This document shows, in pieces, positions 10,689 to 20,425 of a stretch of DNA of 64,000 nt. The position numbers and the translations under genes were made by a program. Under the pieces are notes generated by a model that worked only from the letters and a program-made list of their open reading frames with translations, was not told where the DNA came from and did no database searches. Positions within the stretch are counted from its first letter, which is position 1. Every line of letters begins with the position of its first letter. Origin of the DNA: Fasciola hepatica (taxonomy: Eukaryota; Platyhelminthes; Trematoda; Plagiorchiida; Fasciolidae); assembly GCA_948099385.1 (NCBI GenBank), contig CANUEZ040000028.1, forward strand, positions 2,914,001 to 2,978,000, written 5' to 3'.

Positions 10689-10975
10689 TTAGTGCACTGA
10701 AGACCACCGGGACGTCAGCTGGTAGAGAAGATCGAATAAGAGTGCTGTTTTAGTAGCAAAACTGGGAATAAATCTAGAGCAATTCTGAAAAGAACCCTGC
10801 AGAGAACGTAATTCTACAAATCCTCTTGGAGAGGGCGCATTGGATAATGGAGCAAAACGGTTGGGGTCAGGTTGGAAACCGTAAGCATCAACCAAATAAC
10901 TCAAACAAGTGGACTCAGAGGTGGTGAAAACACACTTATCAGGGTTGCTGTCTACATTGCGCCTCAAGAATCTGT
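10689..10975 (-). pseudogene. Gypsy reverse transcriptase, thumb and connection
   Basis: The frame reads NPDKCVFTTSES, then YLVDAYGFQPDP, a stretch ending LRSLQGSFQNCSRFIPSF, and a short end at 10,760. This is the region that follows the catalytic palm in Gypsy RT. Residues upstream of NPDKC are separated from the rest of RT by a foreign piece at 10976-11273. The first 40 or so residues of the open stretch that begins at 11,138 belong to that insert, not to RT. Confidence 0.75.
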
Positions 10976-11273
10976 AGCGGTTGCCATCTTCGTTCATACT
11001 TTTACCACGTTTATTGTTTAACTGAACGCTGACTGCCAAGCGCGGTTGCCATTTGACCGTTGCTCTTGCGCACGCTTTCATGCACGCTCCCAAATACACG
11101 CTAACCACTATCTCTCCCAATCGCCTTCTCGTTCTCACGGGTCGTGGAGAATACTGTTCTGGTTAACATTTTTGTGCAGTGCCGTACATTGGAGTAACGT
11201 ACAGGTGGTCCACGCAGTACGAAGGACCGAAGCACGCGTTTACTAAGGAAACCGCGAAGTAAGGTCTAATCAA
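10976..11273. mobile_element. Unknown insertion of about 298 bp in the Gypsy RT
   Basis: The RT reading is contiguous on either side of this piece in related elements, yet about 300 bp intervene here. CCTCAAGAATCTGT at 10962-10975 and CCTTACAAATCTGT at 11274-11287 match at 11 of 14 positions and encode the duplicated motif R-F-V/L-R, so they look like an aged target duplication. The insert has GCGGTTGCC near one end and, inverted, GCGGTTTCC near the other. It has no coding capacity and no poly(A) tail. I could not assign it to a class. Confidence 0.5.
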
Positions 11274-11925
11274 CCTTACAAATCTGTCCAGCCGTAAACG
11301 CAAACTGTCATCATGCACGTCTCTGGTGGGTGCGTGTACGATAATTTCATTTTGGTGAGCACAAACATATTCTAGATCAGAAATCAGAGAATCGATAGAG
11401 TCTCGAAACAGCAACGAAAACGGTAAGGCCGAAAAGCAGAAAATTATACTGATACAAACAAAACGGAGTATCAGTGGTGGTTAGTTCACGGGACTGCTCG
11501 TCAAGTGGAATCTGTAAAAATGCACCTTTCGGGTCGATTTTGGAAAGAACTTAGAACTGTGAAGTTGATGGAGAACGTCCTCAGGTTCGAGAGTGGCACA
11601 AGTGGACTGTTTCAGCAACTTGTTCGAGGTAATACTGTAACCGCAAGATTCTGGGAGTTTTGCCACCGCGTTTTAGGGGAGTCACAATTGGTGTGGCCCA
11701 TGCTGAAGAACTCACCGGTGTCAATACTCCTTTACGAACCAAATCGTTTATTACCTTTCTCACAGGTTCACAAAGTCCGACAGGAATAATACGGCGTTTC
11801 ATAAAAATAGGAAAGCCGGTAACCTCGAGGTGCACAGAACTCATCTTAATACCACCAGAGACTTTAGAACAATTAGGAATCAGATGCTGAATACGTGACT
11901 GTTGAGAAACGGACAAAAAATTCAA
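11274..11925 (-). pseudogene. Gypsy reverse transcriptase, fingers and palm
   Basis: Minus-strand frames give VINDLVRKGVLTPV, then SSAWATPIVTPLKRGGK (about 11,700), a KLLKQSTCATLEPEDVLHQL stretch (about 11,600), LTTTDTPFCLYQYNFLLFGL (about 11,450) and LISDLEYVCAHQNEIIVH (about 11,360). This is Gypsy RT in order, spread over at least three frames. The catalytic box, normally Y-x-D-D, reads HQNE here, so both metal-binding aspartates are lost. The RT is therefore inactive on three counts: frameshifts, a changed active site, and the insertion at 10976-11273. Confidence 0.8.
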
Positions 11926-12262
11926 TGAAACACATAGGACTCATGCAGTTTAAACTAATGATGGAAACCTCCCTGTCAGTTACAGGAAAAGAACACTCTT
12001 AGGTATCGGACTGTCTATGGGTAAGAAACAACTCACATGAACCAAACACCTGCAACGGGTGACTAGTAATACCATTAACTGAAATGGAAGTGAGTTGGAG
12101 CTCTACATGAAGATTGATTTCCTGAAAAACCTTCTGAGGAATAACTGAGTCAACACTGCCGGTGTCCGTAATGGATGATTGTCGGAAAGAACGATTACCA
12201 ATAAACGAACGGGTAATACGACGAGAAGCATCGGAGCTAACAACTGATAAGGGCAGAGACTG
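11926..12262 (-). pseudogene. Gypsy aspartic protease remnant
   Basis: The minus frame from about 12,240 reads RSFIGNRSFRQSSITDTGSV and then DSVIPQKVF, with the active-site D-T-G-S preserved, followed by LQLTSISVNGITSHPLQVFG before a stop at about 12,000. Length and spacing fit a retropepsin that would release gag and pol proteins. It sits immediately upstream of RT, as expected. Homology ends at about 12,262, where the Mutator-like sequence begins, so gag is missing. Confidence 0.65.
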
Positions 12263-12289
12263 AAAAGCTGAAGGTGAATGACAATCTCC

Positions 12290-12909
12290 GGATGGATACG
12301 CAGCAACGTTGCTGGATGAACAGCGTTAACAGCCTACTGCGGCTGATGTACGGCGGACTTCTGCTGACTGGACCCAAATGGTGTGGTATCCGGAGTGGAA
12401 CACCTGCCAAGATGACTTTCGACTATTTCAACGTAAAAGTTGTTCGTCATTCCTTGTGTACAACTCTCTGACCTCGCAAGTGGCAGCCCAACGAAGTCAA
12501 ATTTCGCCCGATGGTGCACCTTATCAGTACGTTAAATATTTCTGCTTGCACCGAAGAAGGAAATGTGGAAAGTCGTCAGGGTAAGTTATAGCTTTAGTAT
12601 TCAATTTATACTTGTAGGTATCCCGATCTGGATTGTGGTTTCTTGGTGACGATTCGTTTCGTTGGTTCGTGCTTCTGCGTTGTTAGATTGTCCACGGAGC
12701 TTTCCCACAGTTTTCACATAGTGGTTGAAGGTTTGTACGCCGTTAATCGTGGGCTCACACTTGACCAAGAGAGTCATGCTTTTCAGCTGATGAACAGTTT
12801 TAATGGAACTGCTGAACTGAGGGAGTATGCGTGGAAGGAATTTGAGCGGCGTTTAAACCGTTATGGCTTTCACAATAGTGAAATGCGGCTAAGTAGACAG
12901 CAGCCTTGA
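12290..12909 (+). pseudogene. Mutator-like transposase, N-terminal region with a probable 37-bp intron
   Basis: The plus frame at 12378-12580 has a W-x-E-W start, a C-S-S-F-L-V-Y-N-S-L-T-S block and YQYVKYFCLHRRRKCGK. This resembles the FAR1/MULE-type N-terminal DNA-binding fold (F-x-x-Y, then YKYV-x-VC-H-G-K). The frame then meets GTAAGT at 12581 and a TTGTAG acceptor ending at 12617; joining there preserves a frame that runs YPDLDCGFLVTIRF, LSTELSHSF (H of the fold), RGLTLDQESHAFQLM and AELREYAWKEF. A 37-bp intron is very short but plausible in flatworms. The frame ends at 12909 and the next conserved block lies in a different frame. Confidence 0.6.
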
Positions 12910-12946
12910 AATGAGCCGCAGAAGCTGAGGCATCTGTAGGACGCAC

Positions 12947-13390
12947 ATGGCTACAGTGGCAATAGCGGAGGGGAATGAGATTAGGTTAGTGTTCTTCGTT
13001 CCTTTTATCAGTAGAGAGGTGTGTGCCAAGCTTAGAGATGTAGTTTTAGCGGATACTGCCCATCAGCTCAACCATGGTGGTTACATCCTCTGGAATACCG
13101 TAGTAGTGGACGAAACGAGATTGAGTCGTGGTATTTTTTACGCTATTCTCCCAAACGAGAATGGTTGTAATTATCGTAAGGCGCTGACATTTATATATCA
13201 GGTTCTTCCACAAAGTCTGCGCTGTAAGAATGTTGTGGTAGATAGTAGTTTAGTTCAATATATTGCATTTGCAGAAGTTTACTCACAATATAGAACAGTT
13301 TTCTGCAGGTTTCACATAAAGCAGGATATTAAAAGTAGGTGCAATAGGCTGCACGCGGTGCTGCAGTCCGATAGGTTACGCATTTTTTGA
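12947..13390 (+). pseudogene. Mutator-like transposase, DDE catalytic domain
   Basis: A 147-codon stretch carries the hallmarks of the MULE DDE domain: VLADTAHQLN (first catalytic aspartate, equivalent of D-A-T-Y-K-T-N), TVVVDETRLSRGIFYAILP, LRCKNVVVDSSLVQYIAF (second aspartate) and VFCRFHIKQDIKSR, the C-R-F-H block that follows it. In an active element this domain cuts and rejoins DNA at the terminal inverted repeats. MULEs have been described in flatworms (Curupira in schistosomes). A stop at 13388 and frame changes on both sides separate it from the N- and C-terminal parts. Confidence 0.75.
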
Positions 13391-13402
13391 TAGATTCGTA
13401 GC

Positions 13403-14166
13403 ATGGTTTTCACGCGATCTCTACTGCACCTTGAACGATACCTGGCTGAAATTGAGTTCAGGAATTCGGAAGCAAGTGCATACCTGAACCCTGCATCGTT
13501 ACTATTTAAGGAATTGTGGGCTAGTCGCTTATTGCGTAAGCTCTTGCTGTTAGGTAATTACACCGCTGACAAAGTGGAAACGAAAAACAGACTTGTGAAA
13601 AGTGGTCTGTCCAAACGTTTCACCTTGTTGGATGTATTTCGGAACTTGATTAGGCGCTTCCAGTCGTCGAGTGAAACCAGCAGGCACAGGGCAGCTAAGG
13701 ATCAACCGGTAAGATTTAATCCCCAAGATGCACTGCTGTGGGTATGACCCGTGCTGGTCAATTTGACGGGATACGCTCGTGCTGTCCTTGTGGGTCACCT
13801 GTGCGCCGAAGTGGTTGTGTCTCTCCAGCTGGTAAACAGAGTGTTGTTTACTCAAAACCATAGAAATAGAACATTCCGCGTAGTCCTAACGAGGAACACA
13901 AAATGTGATTGCTCATTCAGTCACCAGGGGTCTCTTCCGTGTCGGCACCTTTTGACGGTCATGAAGAAGAATACGTACCTAATGCATCAAATATCACTGG
14001 TAGGTGCGGAACACGACAACCGATGACCCAAGAAGCAGCTCCCGTACTAATACAGGAACCTGCAACACGGTCTGCCGTCACTTTCAAGAGTGGCCGTTTA
14101 TCGCGGACTCAGAATGTTTTGGAGGGTATAGAATCAGCACCTAGTATGTTGGGTGAAAATCTCTAA
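13403..14166 (+). pseudogene. Mutator-like transposase, C-terminal region with SWIM zinc finger
   Basis: The first frame (13403-13747) continues the helical part of the transposase with LAEIEFRNSEA, FKELWASRLL, LLLGNYTADKVETKNRLVK (the N-x-x-E-x-x-N region expected to hold the catalytic glutamate) and STLLD-like FTLLDVFRNL. After a frame change, 13751-14026 carries TKCDCSFSHQGSLPCRHLL, a C-x-C...C-x-H SWIM finger. A last frame to 14166 holds a polar tail ending in TAA. At least three frameshifts separate these parts. The terminal inverted repeats were not identified. 14167-14518 holds no recognised gene. Confidence 0.75.
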
Positions 14167-14518
14167 CTCCCTTAATCAATTGAGCTTATGATTGACGATG
14201 TCCGATGAAAAGGTCCAATAGCTGTTCTCTACTACGGCGTACGACATAGCTTGTATTTTCTTTTCGTTAGAATACATAATAAATAAACCTTAACAACTTC
14301 TTTTCATTGACTTGCGGATATCGTCGGAACTTGCCGCTTGTTGCCCGTTCCACAGGCCGACTTACAGAGGGGTGGGATCACGGTAACCGTCAACTGATTC
14401 CGCCTACTGAGTATATTAATCACGCCCTCCTACGTTAAGAATTTGGGACACGGACGTCTTTAGGTAGCATCCTTAGTCGTGTACGCATTCGTTCACAGTT
14501 AAGGAGTAAGCCGCTGCC

Positions 14519-15285
14519 CAAGTAGCACGTTAGCCTAACCCTTGGGGTAAACCTGGGGCGTGAACCAAGCTTGCCCCAAGATTAGTTTTCATGTGGAAAA
14601 GATGCTAATAGATTAAGGATTTACTGGGATTATATCCTTATGTACATATATTGTCATCCTGAGGCACGCTTATGGTGGCCCGTTTTGTTTTATTACGTCA
14701 CTATGAGTGGCGACCTTCACGCCGTCCCGTTGTAATGGCCAGGCTGTAAGCCGCCATATTGTTTTTCGAGTAATGTAAGTGTTGGTGCCGCTGATACACG
14801 TACTGAGCTTCGGCTCATGGAGTTTCTTTTGTTCTCTTGTGCTTTTGCAGATCAAACACGCTCAACCCCTCGGCTGAAGATCACTGCTGCTTGCGTGTTA
14901 CATCGTGAAGTCGTCGTTCTGTCCTTCACGTGACCGTGGTGTGGTTTCTCTGGCAAGTGACCCACGAGTTCGGCATTAGATTTGTACAAACCGTGTTGAA
15001 CACATCACCTATACATGTTTGTATTCCTACTGAGCAGCATGCCTGAGGTTTGTCCGAAGCTTGAGCAACCCCATTAAGTAAACTTGGAGCAAATATGGGG
15101 TTAGCCCCATTAATGGGGCCCCTTGGAGCACCTTTTATATGCTATCCCTATGTTGACTGGTTTATCAATCTCCAACCAGTGACAGAATATATTCATCATA
15201 AGTAGATGAACTGTAGCTGAACGAGCGTATACTCGCGGGCATCCTTGGGGCTGCCCCATGGGGCACACTTGGGGTGCGCTACTTG
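14519..15285 (+). repeat. Dispersed repeat R1, copy 2, with candidate short TIRs
   Basis: It begins CAAGTAGCAC and ends GCGCTACTTG, a 10-bp inverted pair with one mismatch, giving 767 bp. Near both ends are clusters of CTTGGGG/CCCCAAG-type motifs that could form small hairpins. The copy aligns with 1950-2817 at several anchors, including AAACCGTGTTGAAC, CAATCTCCAA and GAATATATTCAT. No target duplication is visible. No coding region was recognised. Confidence 0.55.
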
Positions 15286-16525
15286 TGTGCACAAAAGGGG
15301 AATAAACCGGTAGTTCTCATTACATATACTGTTTAGGGGAATAGGGTTTTCCCCCCGCACCACGGGGAATTAATCATCCTAACTGGAGTGCTCTCATTTA
15401 TGGCTTCATCCAGAAATAGAGCTGTTCAGACTGTTCCTTATCCAACGTCAAAAAATCAGCGTTAGTTACTTTGCCTCATCATTTCCAAGGGTATTAACGT
15501 ATTTTCTAAGCAATAATTCTAAAAATATAGCACCGTTCCGTAGTTAGACTCGTCAACACGTGACCGTTGCGTCCACCTTTCACCTAAGCCCAAACTAAGC
15601 TTCCATTTATTGCACATTTATCATTATAAAGAGCTGTTTAGCACCGACTATCACACGAGGCACCAATAATTACAACAGTCAGTTGTTACAACGGCGGCAG
15701 CGTCAGTTGTACTTCTGCCACTTATCGCGAGCTGAACAATCCTTTGAGATTGGTACGAGTTAACGCGATAGTGGCGTAAGTTCCGACCTGACTTGGTGTA
15801 ACGCAGAAATCAAGCAGCTGACAGAAAAGCTTCTGAATTAAAAAGGAACAAAAATGTCATAAAAGTGTATGTGACGGGGGTGACTATTATGGTTATATTC
15901 TTTATTTTTGGTGAATCTTGTTTTTCTCGGTCAAATCTCGACAGTTAGCTCTCCAGTCATTGGCTTAGCCGTTGTTGATTGTTGAATGGGTTAGTGGTCA
16001 TATATGACCTGCTGCACGAGGTTCAGTTCTCACTTGCCTTTCCCTGCGACGCAGTGGCTCATTGTTCGGTGTGCGAAGGAGCGTCGCTGGCGATTCAACC
16101 CAGTTCCCGAATTTGCGTTCGATTTTGGGAAATTCCAACCAACCAGTTTTTGCGTATACGATTGACGAGCAGGGGGAATGGCACCATGCAGAACGGAAAA
16201 CTACCGTCCACTTGTGAATCCAGCGGCTTCACCGATTCGCGATGAATGCGTACACTGTCTGGCTCGATGACAAGAGTGGGGGACTACGTGACTGTTAACA
16301 TGGTCCCTATGGGGCCACCAGGTTTTGATTATCGTGTTGCTTCCGTGAAGCCACTTTTGTTGCCTTATTGCGTCTTATTTCGCATGCACCACGGCGAGTG
16401 TACCAGCTTAATGTAGGGGCGATCATGTGCATGAATGTTTTTCACGTGGAATGAATTGGTTGGGCATGGTACGAAGAAAACTTCTTGACTTGCTAAACAC
16501 CTGTATATATATATATATGTATATG

Positions 16526-16574
<49 letters not shown>

Positions 16575-17552
16575 TTGCTCGGTGAACGCAAAACCCAAAG
16601 AGGTCGGTCATGCAACTCGTAGAAACCTACTCCGTTTTCCCCTGATAACTTGCGTAACCACATATGCTAACTGCGTACCGGCAGAAAACAAGACTGTACC
16701 GTGTACCAGCAATCATTTTTTACTTTGAACTTCGCTGGATGAGATCATCTGCGTTGTTGCGTCCAAGTCAGGCCCCAGTAAAATCCTTGTCTGAAGGTTT
16801 ACGGCGCCCAGTTACCCTCCTCAAAGAGCACCACCACTAGTGTTACGTTTTTCTAGCAAAATAGGGATTTCGGGACAATGGGAAGTAAGGACCGTCTTTC
16901 CAAATAATAATTAAGAAACAGTCAAACGTTCTCTAAACATTTCACACATTTTCCGCCATTACCGGGTACGAGCTGCCACCACAGTTCAATTTTATGGTCC
17001 CGTATACGTAAATGAGTACAATTTGATCGATCCGAATATTTTCACCAAGGAAAAATCGTCCAATTTTTTCTCATTATAAATATAACAGTTAAGTCACTTA
17101 AAACTCAGCAAGTGACTTGTATTTCAAAATAACCCTAGCAGATCAGTTTCGAGATTTTTTAGAAATTCGCGCACCAGGATTTCAGGATTCCGCGCTAATT
17201 CAAATATTCCCAGGTCAGAACCTATGCCTCTACCGAGTTGACGAGCACCGCAGTCAAACACAATGCCTTTTGGGAATCTCCCCGCCGGTGGGCCGAAAAC
17301 GAATACCACATAAAAACAGCTAGATTGTCGGACCTCCCGGCCTCACTGCAAAATACGATCAGCAGTAGAAGTGCTATAGTTGAAGCTGGACCATCCACTA
17401 GCTTGAAATGTGTTGGCTGGGGAAGTTTATCGTCTAACTGGGCACCCAAATCGTGTTGTTCGGGGAGGGGGGCGCAGAACTCGACTGTCTGTGTAGGTTC
17501 GGCTAGGCCGGAGTCGATTGACCTTGGAAGTCAGTGGGCAGCTACGGCAACC
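15286..17552. other. No recognised gene
   Basis: Frames are short. A plus-strand open stretch of 88 codons at 15979-16245 has no recognisable motif. The only clear feature is the AT-rich microsatellite at 16505-16571. A minus-strand run of I-Y repeats there comes only from translating that microsatellite. Confidence 0.5.
16505..16571. repeat. Compound (AT)n/(TG)n microsatellite
   Basis: A first AT run, a short GTATATGTGTGTGC interruption, then about 19 uninterrupted AT units at 16533-16570. Confidence 0.9.
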
Positions 17553-18224
17553 AAGTCTTGAAGTCTTGATGTAATTCACGGGTACGAGGCTGAAGCCCTA
17601 ATGGTACCAGGATCTTGCGGTCATCTTGTTATCTGAATGCCACCGGAGAGCTAAAAAATAGTTCAGTGGATAGTGAGGAAGTTGAACAAGGTAGAATGGA
17701 TCAAAATACAAATCTTGACAGCATCTTACAGTCGGTATTGTCGGAGAACTGGAAGATGGGCCACTGGACAAAGCGAAATGGTTCGTGACACTATTCTTGA
17801 CTACATCTTCAGTCGTGAACTGCCGGGGATCTGAAAGATAGACCTTTGAACAGTGGGAGAAGTTCAGATTTGCTGCAGTCTGTTCTGCTTGGGTGACAAG
17901 AAAGATCCCGTCATGAATAAAATCCGTCAGAAATCAAACAGCGGGACTTTCGGACCACGCGTGGCGCTCTGCCTTGCTGAGTAAAATAAGGGGGGAAGCT
18001 ACATGAAAGGTGCAAGTATATCTTGGCGCGATAAGATACAAACTTAAACCATCCAGTGAAAAGATTGCTGGAATAAGCCGAAAGTAAAATGGCAAGAAAA
18101 CAGTATCACTATTGTAACCAGCTCCTTAATATTGGAGAAACTGTACTGTCTCTTCGGCATTCACTCTGACGTAGTTCCGGACCAACCTGGGTCTTGGTTT
18201 GTTGTGCCTTGCAATGAACGTCGC

Positions 18225-18770
18225 ACGCAGGAATCGGTGATCGCTTTTCCCCAATAGCTCCTCTATCACCGAAGAGGTGGCGTCAAATCAATACTTAGTT
18301 ACCGGCGGATCCAGTGTAGATAAAAGTTAGTCACCGTGGAAACTTATCGCTCTTCTTACGTGTTGTGTGGAGCCAGATCACGATAGCTTTTACGGCGGTC
18401 CCCTTAGGGGCTCTTTCGTCATCCAAGTTTAATTCTGATAGGCTCATGTCCCCCAATACGACAAAATTCCCTGACCTACTCAACATCATCTGTAGAAGCT
18501 GGAATAGTTCAGAGCCTTCCTCTCCATCAGCCTGCGATGCTCGATGGGCGCATACTATCCCTACCTGTAACCGGCCTTGGTGGACGCAATATGCAGTGGC
18601 TTGTATGTTGGATGTTACAAGTGTAAACTGGACCTCCCACTGGTCTCAATCATCTCTTACGAGAAGGAATATCCCCCACCAAGCCTGCAGTCCATTCCAT
18701 CCTGGCTGTAGGCTATGTAGTCACGAAGTTGCATGGCACTCTGAAATTTTTTAAGCCATGTTTCCGTGAA
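18225..18770 (-). pseudogene. CR1-B endonuclease remnant
   Basis: Minus-strand frames read LKKFQSAMQLRDYIAYSQDG and MDCRLGGGYSF (the R-x-x-R-x-G-G-G region), then VQFTLVTSNIQATAYCV, FVVLGDMSLSELNLDDERAP (equivalent of L-G-D-F-N-A-P-x-x-x-W), and ELLGKSDHRFL (the S-D-H motif, about 18,240). This is the order found in CR1-type endonucleases. The asparagine of G-D-F-N is lost and several stops and frame changes interrupt it. Confidence 0.65.
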
Positions 18771-18823
18771 AGCTACATTCACTGATCCACCATTTCCAAC
18801 CAGTTATTCCCCCTATCAGCATC

Positions 18824-19691
18824 TTAAGCTGAAGGCTTCCACCTACCGTGGGGTGGCCTCCTCTGCTGGTTCAACGGCTTTGGCTGTAAGCTTTTGGGCC
18901 GTTGTGCCCTCGGGGGTGATTTCCGAGCGGACGCCCGGTTTTCTGCATCAGTAGCCACCTGGCCTGTATTTTCTTCAACCTTCGAGGCCCCACTGTGCAA
19001 AGCAATTCTACTACTGTTAAAATAAACACCTAAGGCTTTTCTTGTCTCAGTACTTGGCATTCTTTTACCCCTCGAGGGCGTCAGGGACCTACTCCCGTTC
19101 AAGTGTGTGTGTGTGTGCTCGTTCAAAGACTGTTGCCTAGCTTTCACCCGTATTATTGACACTCCGCCTGAACCGGACTGACTTCGCCGCCACTTCCGAT
19201 GCCATTTCGGACATGCACCGTCCTTGATAGTACGCTATCGCTCAGCGTCCACCTGCTTTATACCTTCTGTGTGTACTTTTTACCTACTGCCCCATCTACC
19301 GCGCCTTTTTAGTAGGCACACTAAGCATTTTCCGACCAGCTTGGCTACTGCCACAGACTGCGGCAACAGGCGTGGATTGGATCGTGGGTGTGTCATTGGC
19401 TTTCGCTACCTTGAGGGCCGTTTGCTTGAGTTTCGATTTTATTGGATGTGACGGATTTTGCACCGGTGCAGCTTTTGAACGGAAGGGAGTGCCCGGTGTG
19501 ATCCTTTTGTGCCTCCCCGTGGCTTGCTCAGCTCTTGACACCCGGCCCAGAAGTAGGTGCCTGCTGTATGTGCTGGTGAATACCACACAGCGAACACTTC
19601 CGTTTCTCAGATTCGTGATTCCTGAGCAGCTCGCAGTTTTTCTTGGTCGTGGCAAGGCAGCTCTAATGAAACCACTCATTGCGCTTATCAC
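18824..19691 (-). pseudogene. Basic proline-rich region upstream of the CR1-B endonuclease
   Basis: Two minus-strand open stretches (112 and 131 codons) are rich in K, R, P, S and T, with SPPRAQRPKSLQPKPLNQQ and similar runs. They show no zinc knuckle or other motif. Their position directly upstream of the endonuclease and their composition fit the poorly conserved ORF1 or N-terminal leader of CR1-like elements. That is inference from position; the function is unknown. Confidence 0.35.
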
Positions 19692-20063
19692 TGTATGCCT
19701 GTCCTCACATACTCTTTGCAGCTACCGGCTCCACGCGACTTTTGGTGCAAATGGTCGTCATGTTACAGAGAGACTAAAAGGTGTATACCAGAAAAAGATG
19801 TCAACAGAGCAGGCCAAAGTACTGAAAGGTTATGGTAATTGTATGACTGGACACAGTTATCAAGCACGCAAACAAATAAAGCGCTCTGTCAAAAAAACAG
19901 TACTTTACCAAGAGTGAACCAGTCGGAGTGAAAAAAATCCCGGGAATATAAAGCATACTTTATTAAATACTGCAGCACGTAGATTTTACAGAAAAACTAC
20001 TTGTGCTTCACTACCAGGGCAAACAAAATGATGACAGAAAGGAGTGCTTCAAAATTTTAAACC

Positions 20064-20425
20064 ATGCTGCAACTCGCTAGGCTGGTCCCCTTATGTTGCC
20101 TGGAGCTGCAAATGCCCAACCTGATACTTGGGGTCTGCTCAGTAAAACCTTTCATATCTTTACACTTCTCACAGCCCGCAAGAACATGCTACATGCCAAA
20201 GCTAGAAATTGAAAGTTGTCTTTGTTACAACTTTTGGTTATTAGTGCGGGTGATCAGACTGTCGCGAAGTTGTGTTTCTAGTTGGTCTTTAAAATTACAA
20301 CGCGCAGTATGCTTCTGAGGCTGAAATATAAACTCCCGAATATTTTGCGAGTTTCTCCGTTGAATTTGGTGGAATTTGTCACTCACTGCGACTTCAAAAT
20401 TCACCAGTAGGGTACGACGGAGCAC
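20064..20425 (-). pseudogene. Gypsy gag scrap
   Basis: The minus frame reads NSQNIREFIFQPQKHTARCN and then FKDQLETQLRDSLITRTNNQ. This matches the pattern of Gypsy gag capsid regions, in which a hydrophobic repeat is followed by C-x-F-x-D, then LRDR(L/F)-x-x-G-I. A stop follows after KL, and the next residues look like the continuation (QLSI). No protease or RT lies nearby, so it is an isolated fragment. Distinct family from the 5-12 kb Gypsy cannot be excluded. 19701-20063 holds nothing recognised. Confidence 0.45.

Larger units (their letters stand above)
4999..12262 (-). mobile_element. Decayed Gypsy (Ty3-like) LTR retrotransposon
   Basis: Read on the minus strand, domains occur in the Gypsy order protease (about 12,150), reverse transcriptase (11,925 down to 10,690), RNase H (10,661-10,374), zinc-binding integrase N-terminus (about 10,000), integrase core and C-terminus (9,834 down to 9,633, then 5,780 down to about 5,170). 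Two foreign pieces interrupt it: an RTE LINE at 5794-9632 and an unknown insert at 10976-11273. Frameshifts and stops occur throughout. I could not identify LTRs, primer binding site or gag; the upstream side abuts a Mutator-like transposase. Wording of the integrase and RT resembles the CsRn1 group of flatworm Gypsy elements, from memory. Confidence 0.85.
17553..19700 (-). mobile_element. CR1-like LINE family B, copy B3, lacking its RT
   Basis: The low-coordinate edge (17553-17610) matches the inverted 3' tail of the family B copies at 62.0 and 62.8 kb: AGTCTTGAAGTCTTGA followed by a GGGTACGAGGCT block. Going up, the minus strand shows a linker after the endonuclease (about 17,650-18,250), the endonuclease (18.2-18.8 kb) and a basic, proline-rich region (18.8-19.7 kb) that may be ORF1 or the N-terminal extension. 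No RT motif lies between the linker and the 3' tail, so roughly 1.5 kb appears to be deleted. The upper boundary is uncertain. Confidence 0.6.

Noticed and set aside
1950..15285. The two R1 copies as LTRs of one 13-kb element
   Set aside because: They are strongly diverged, differ in length, lack TG...CA ends and flank unrelated elements on both strands.
16365..16611. Minus-strand open frames rich in I-Y repeats
   Set aside because: They are translations of the AT microsatellite.
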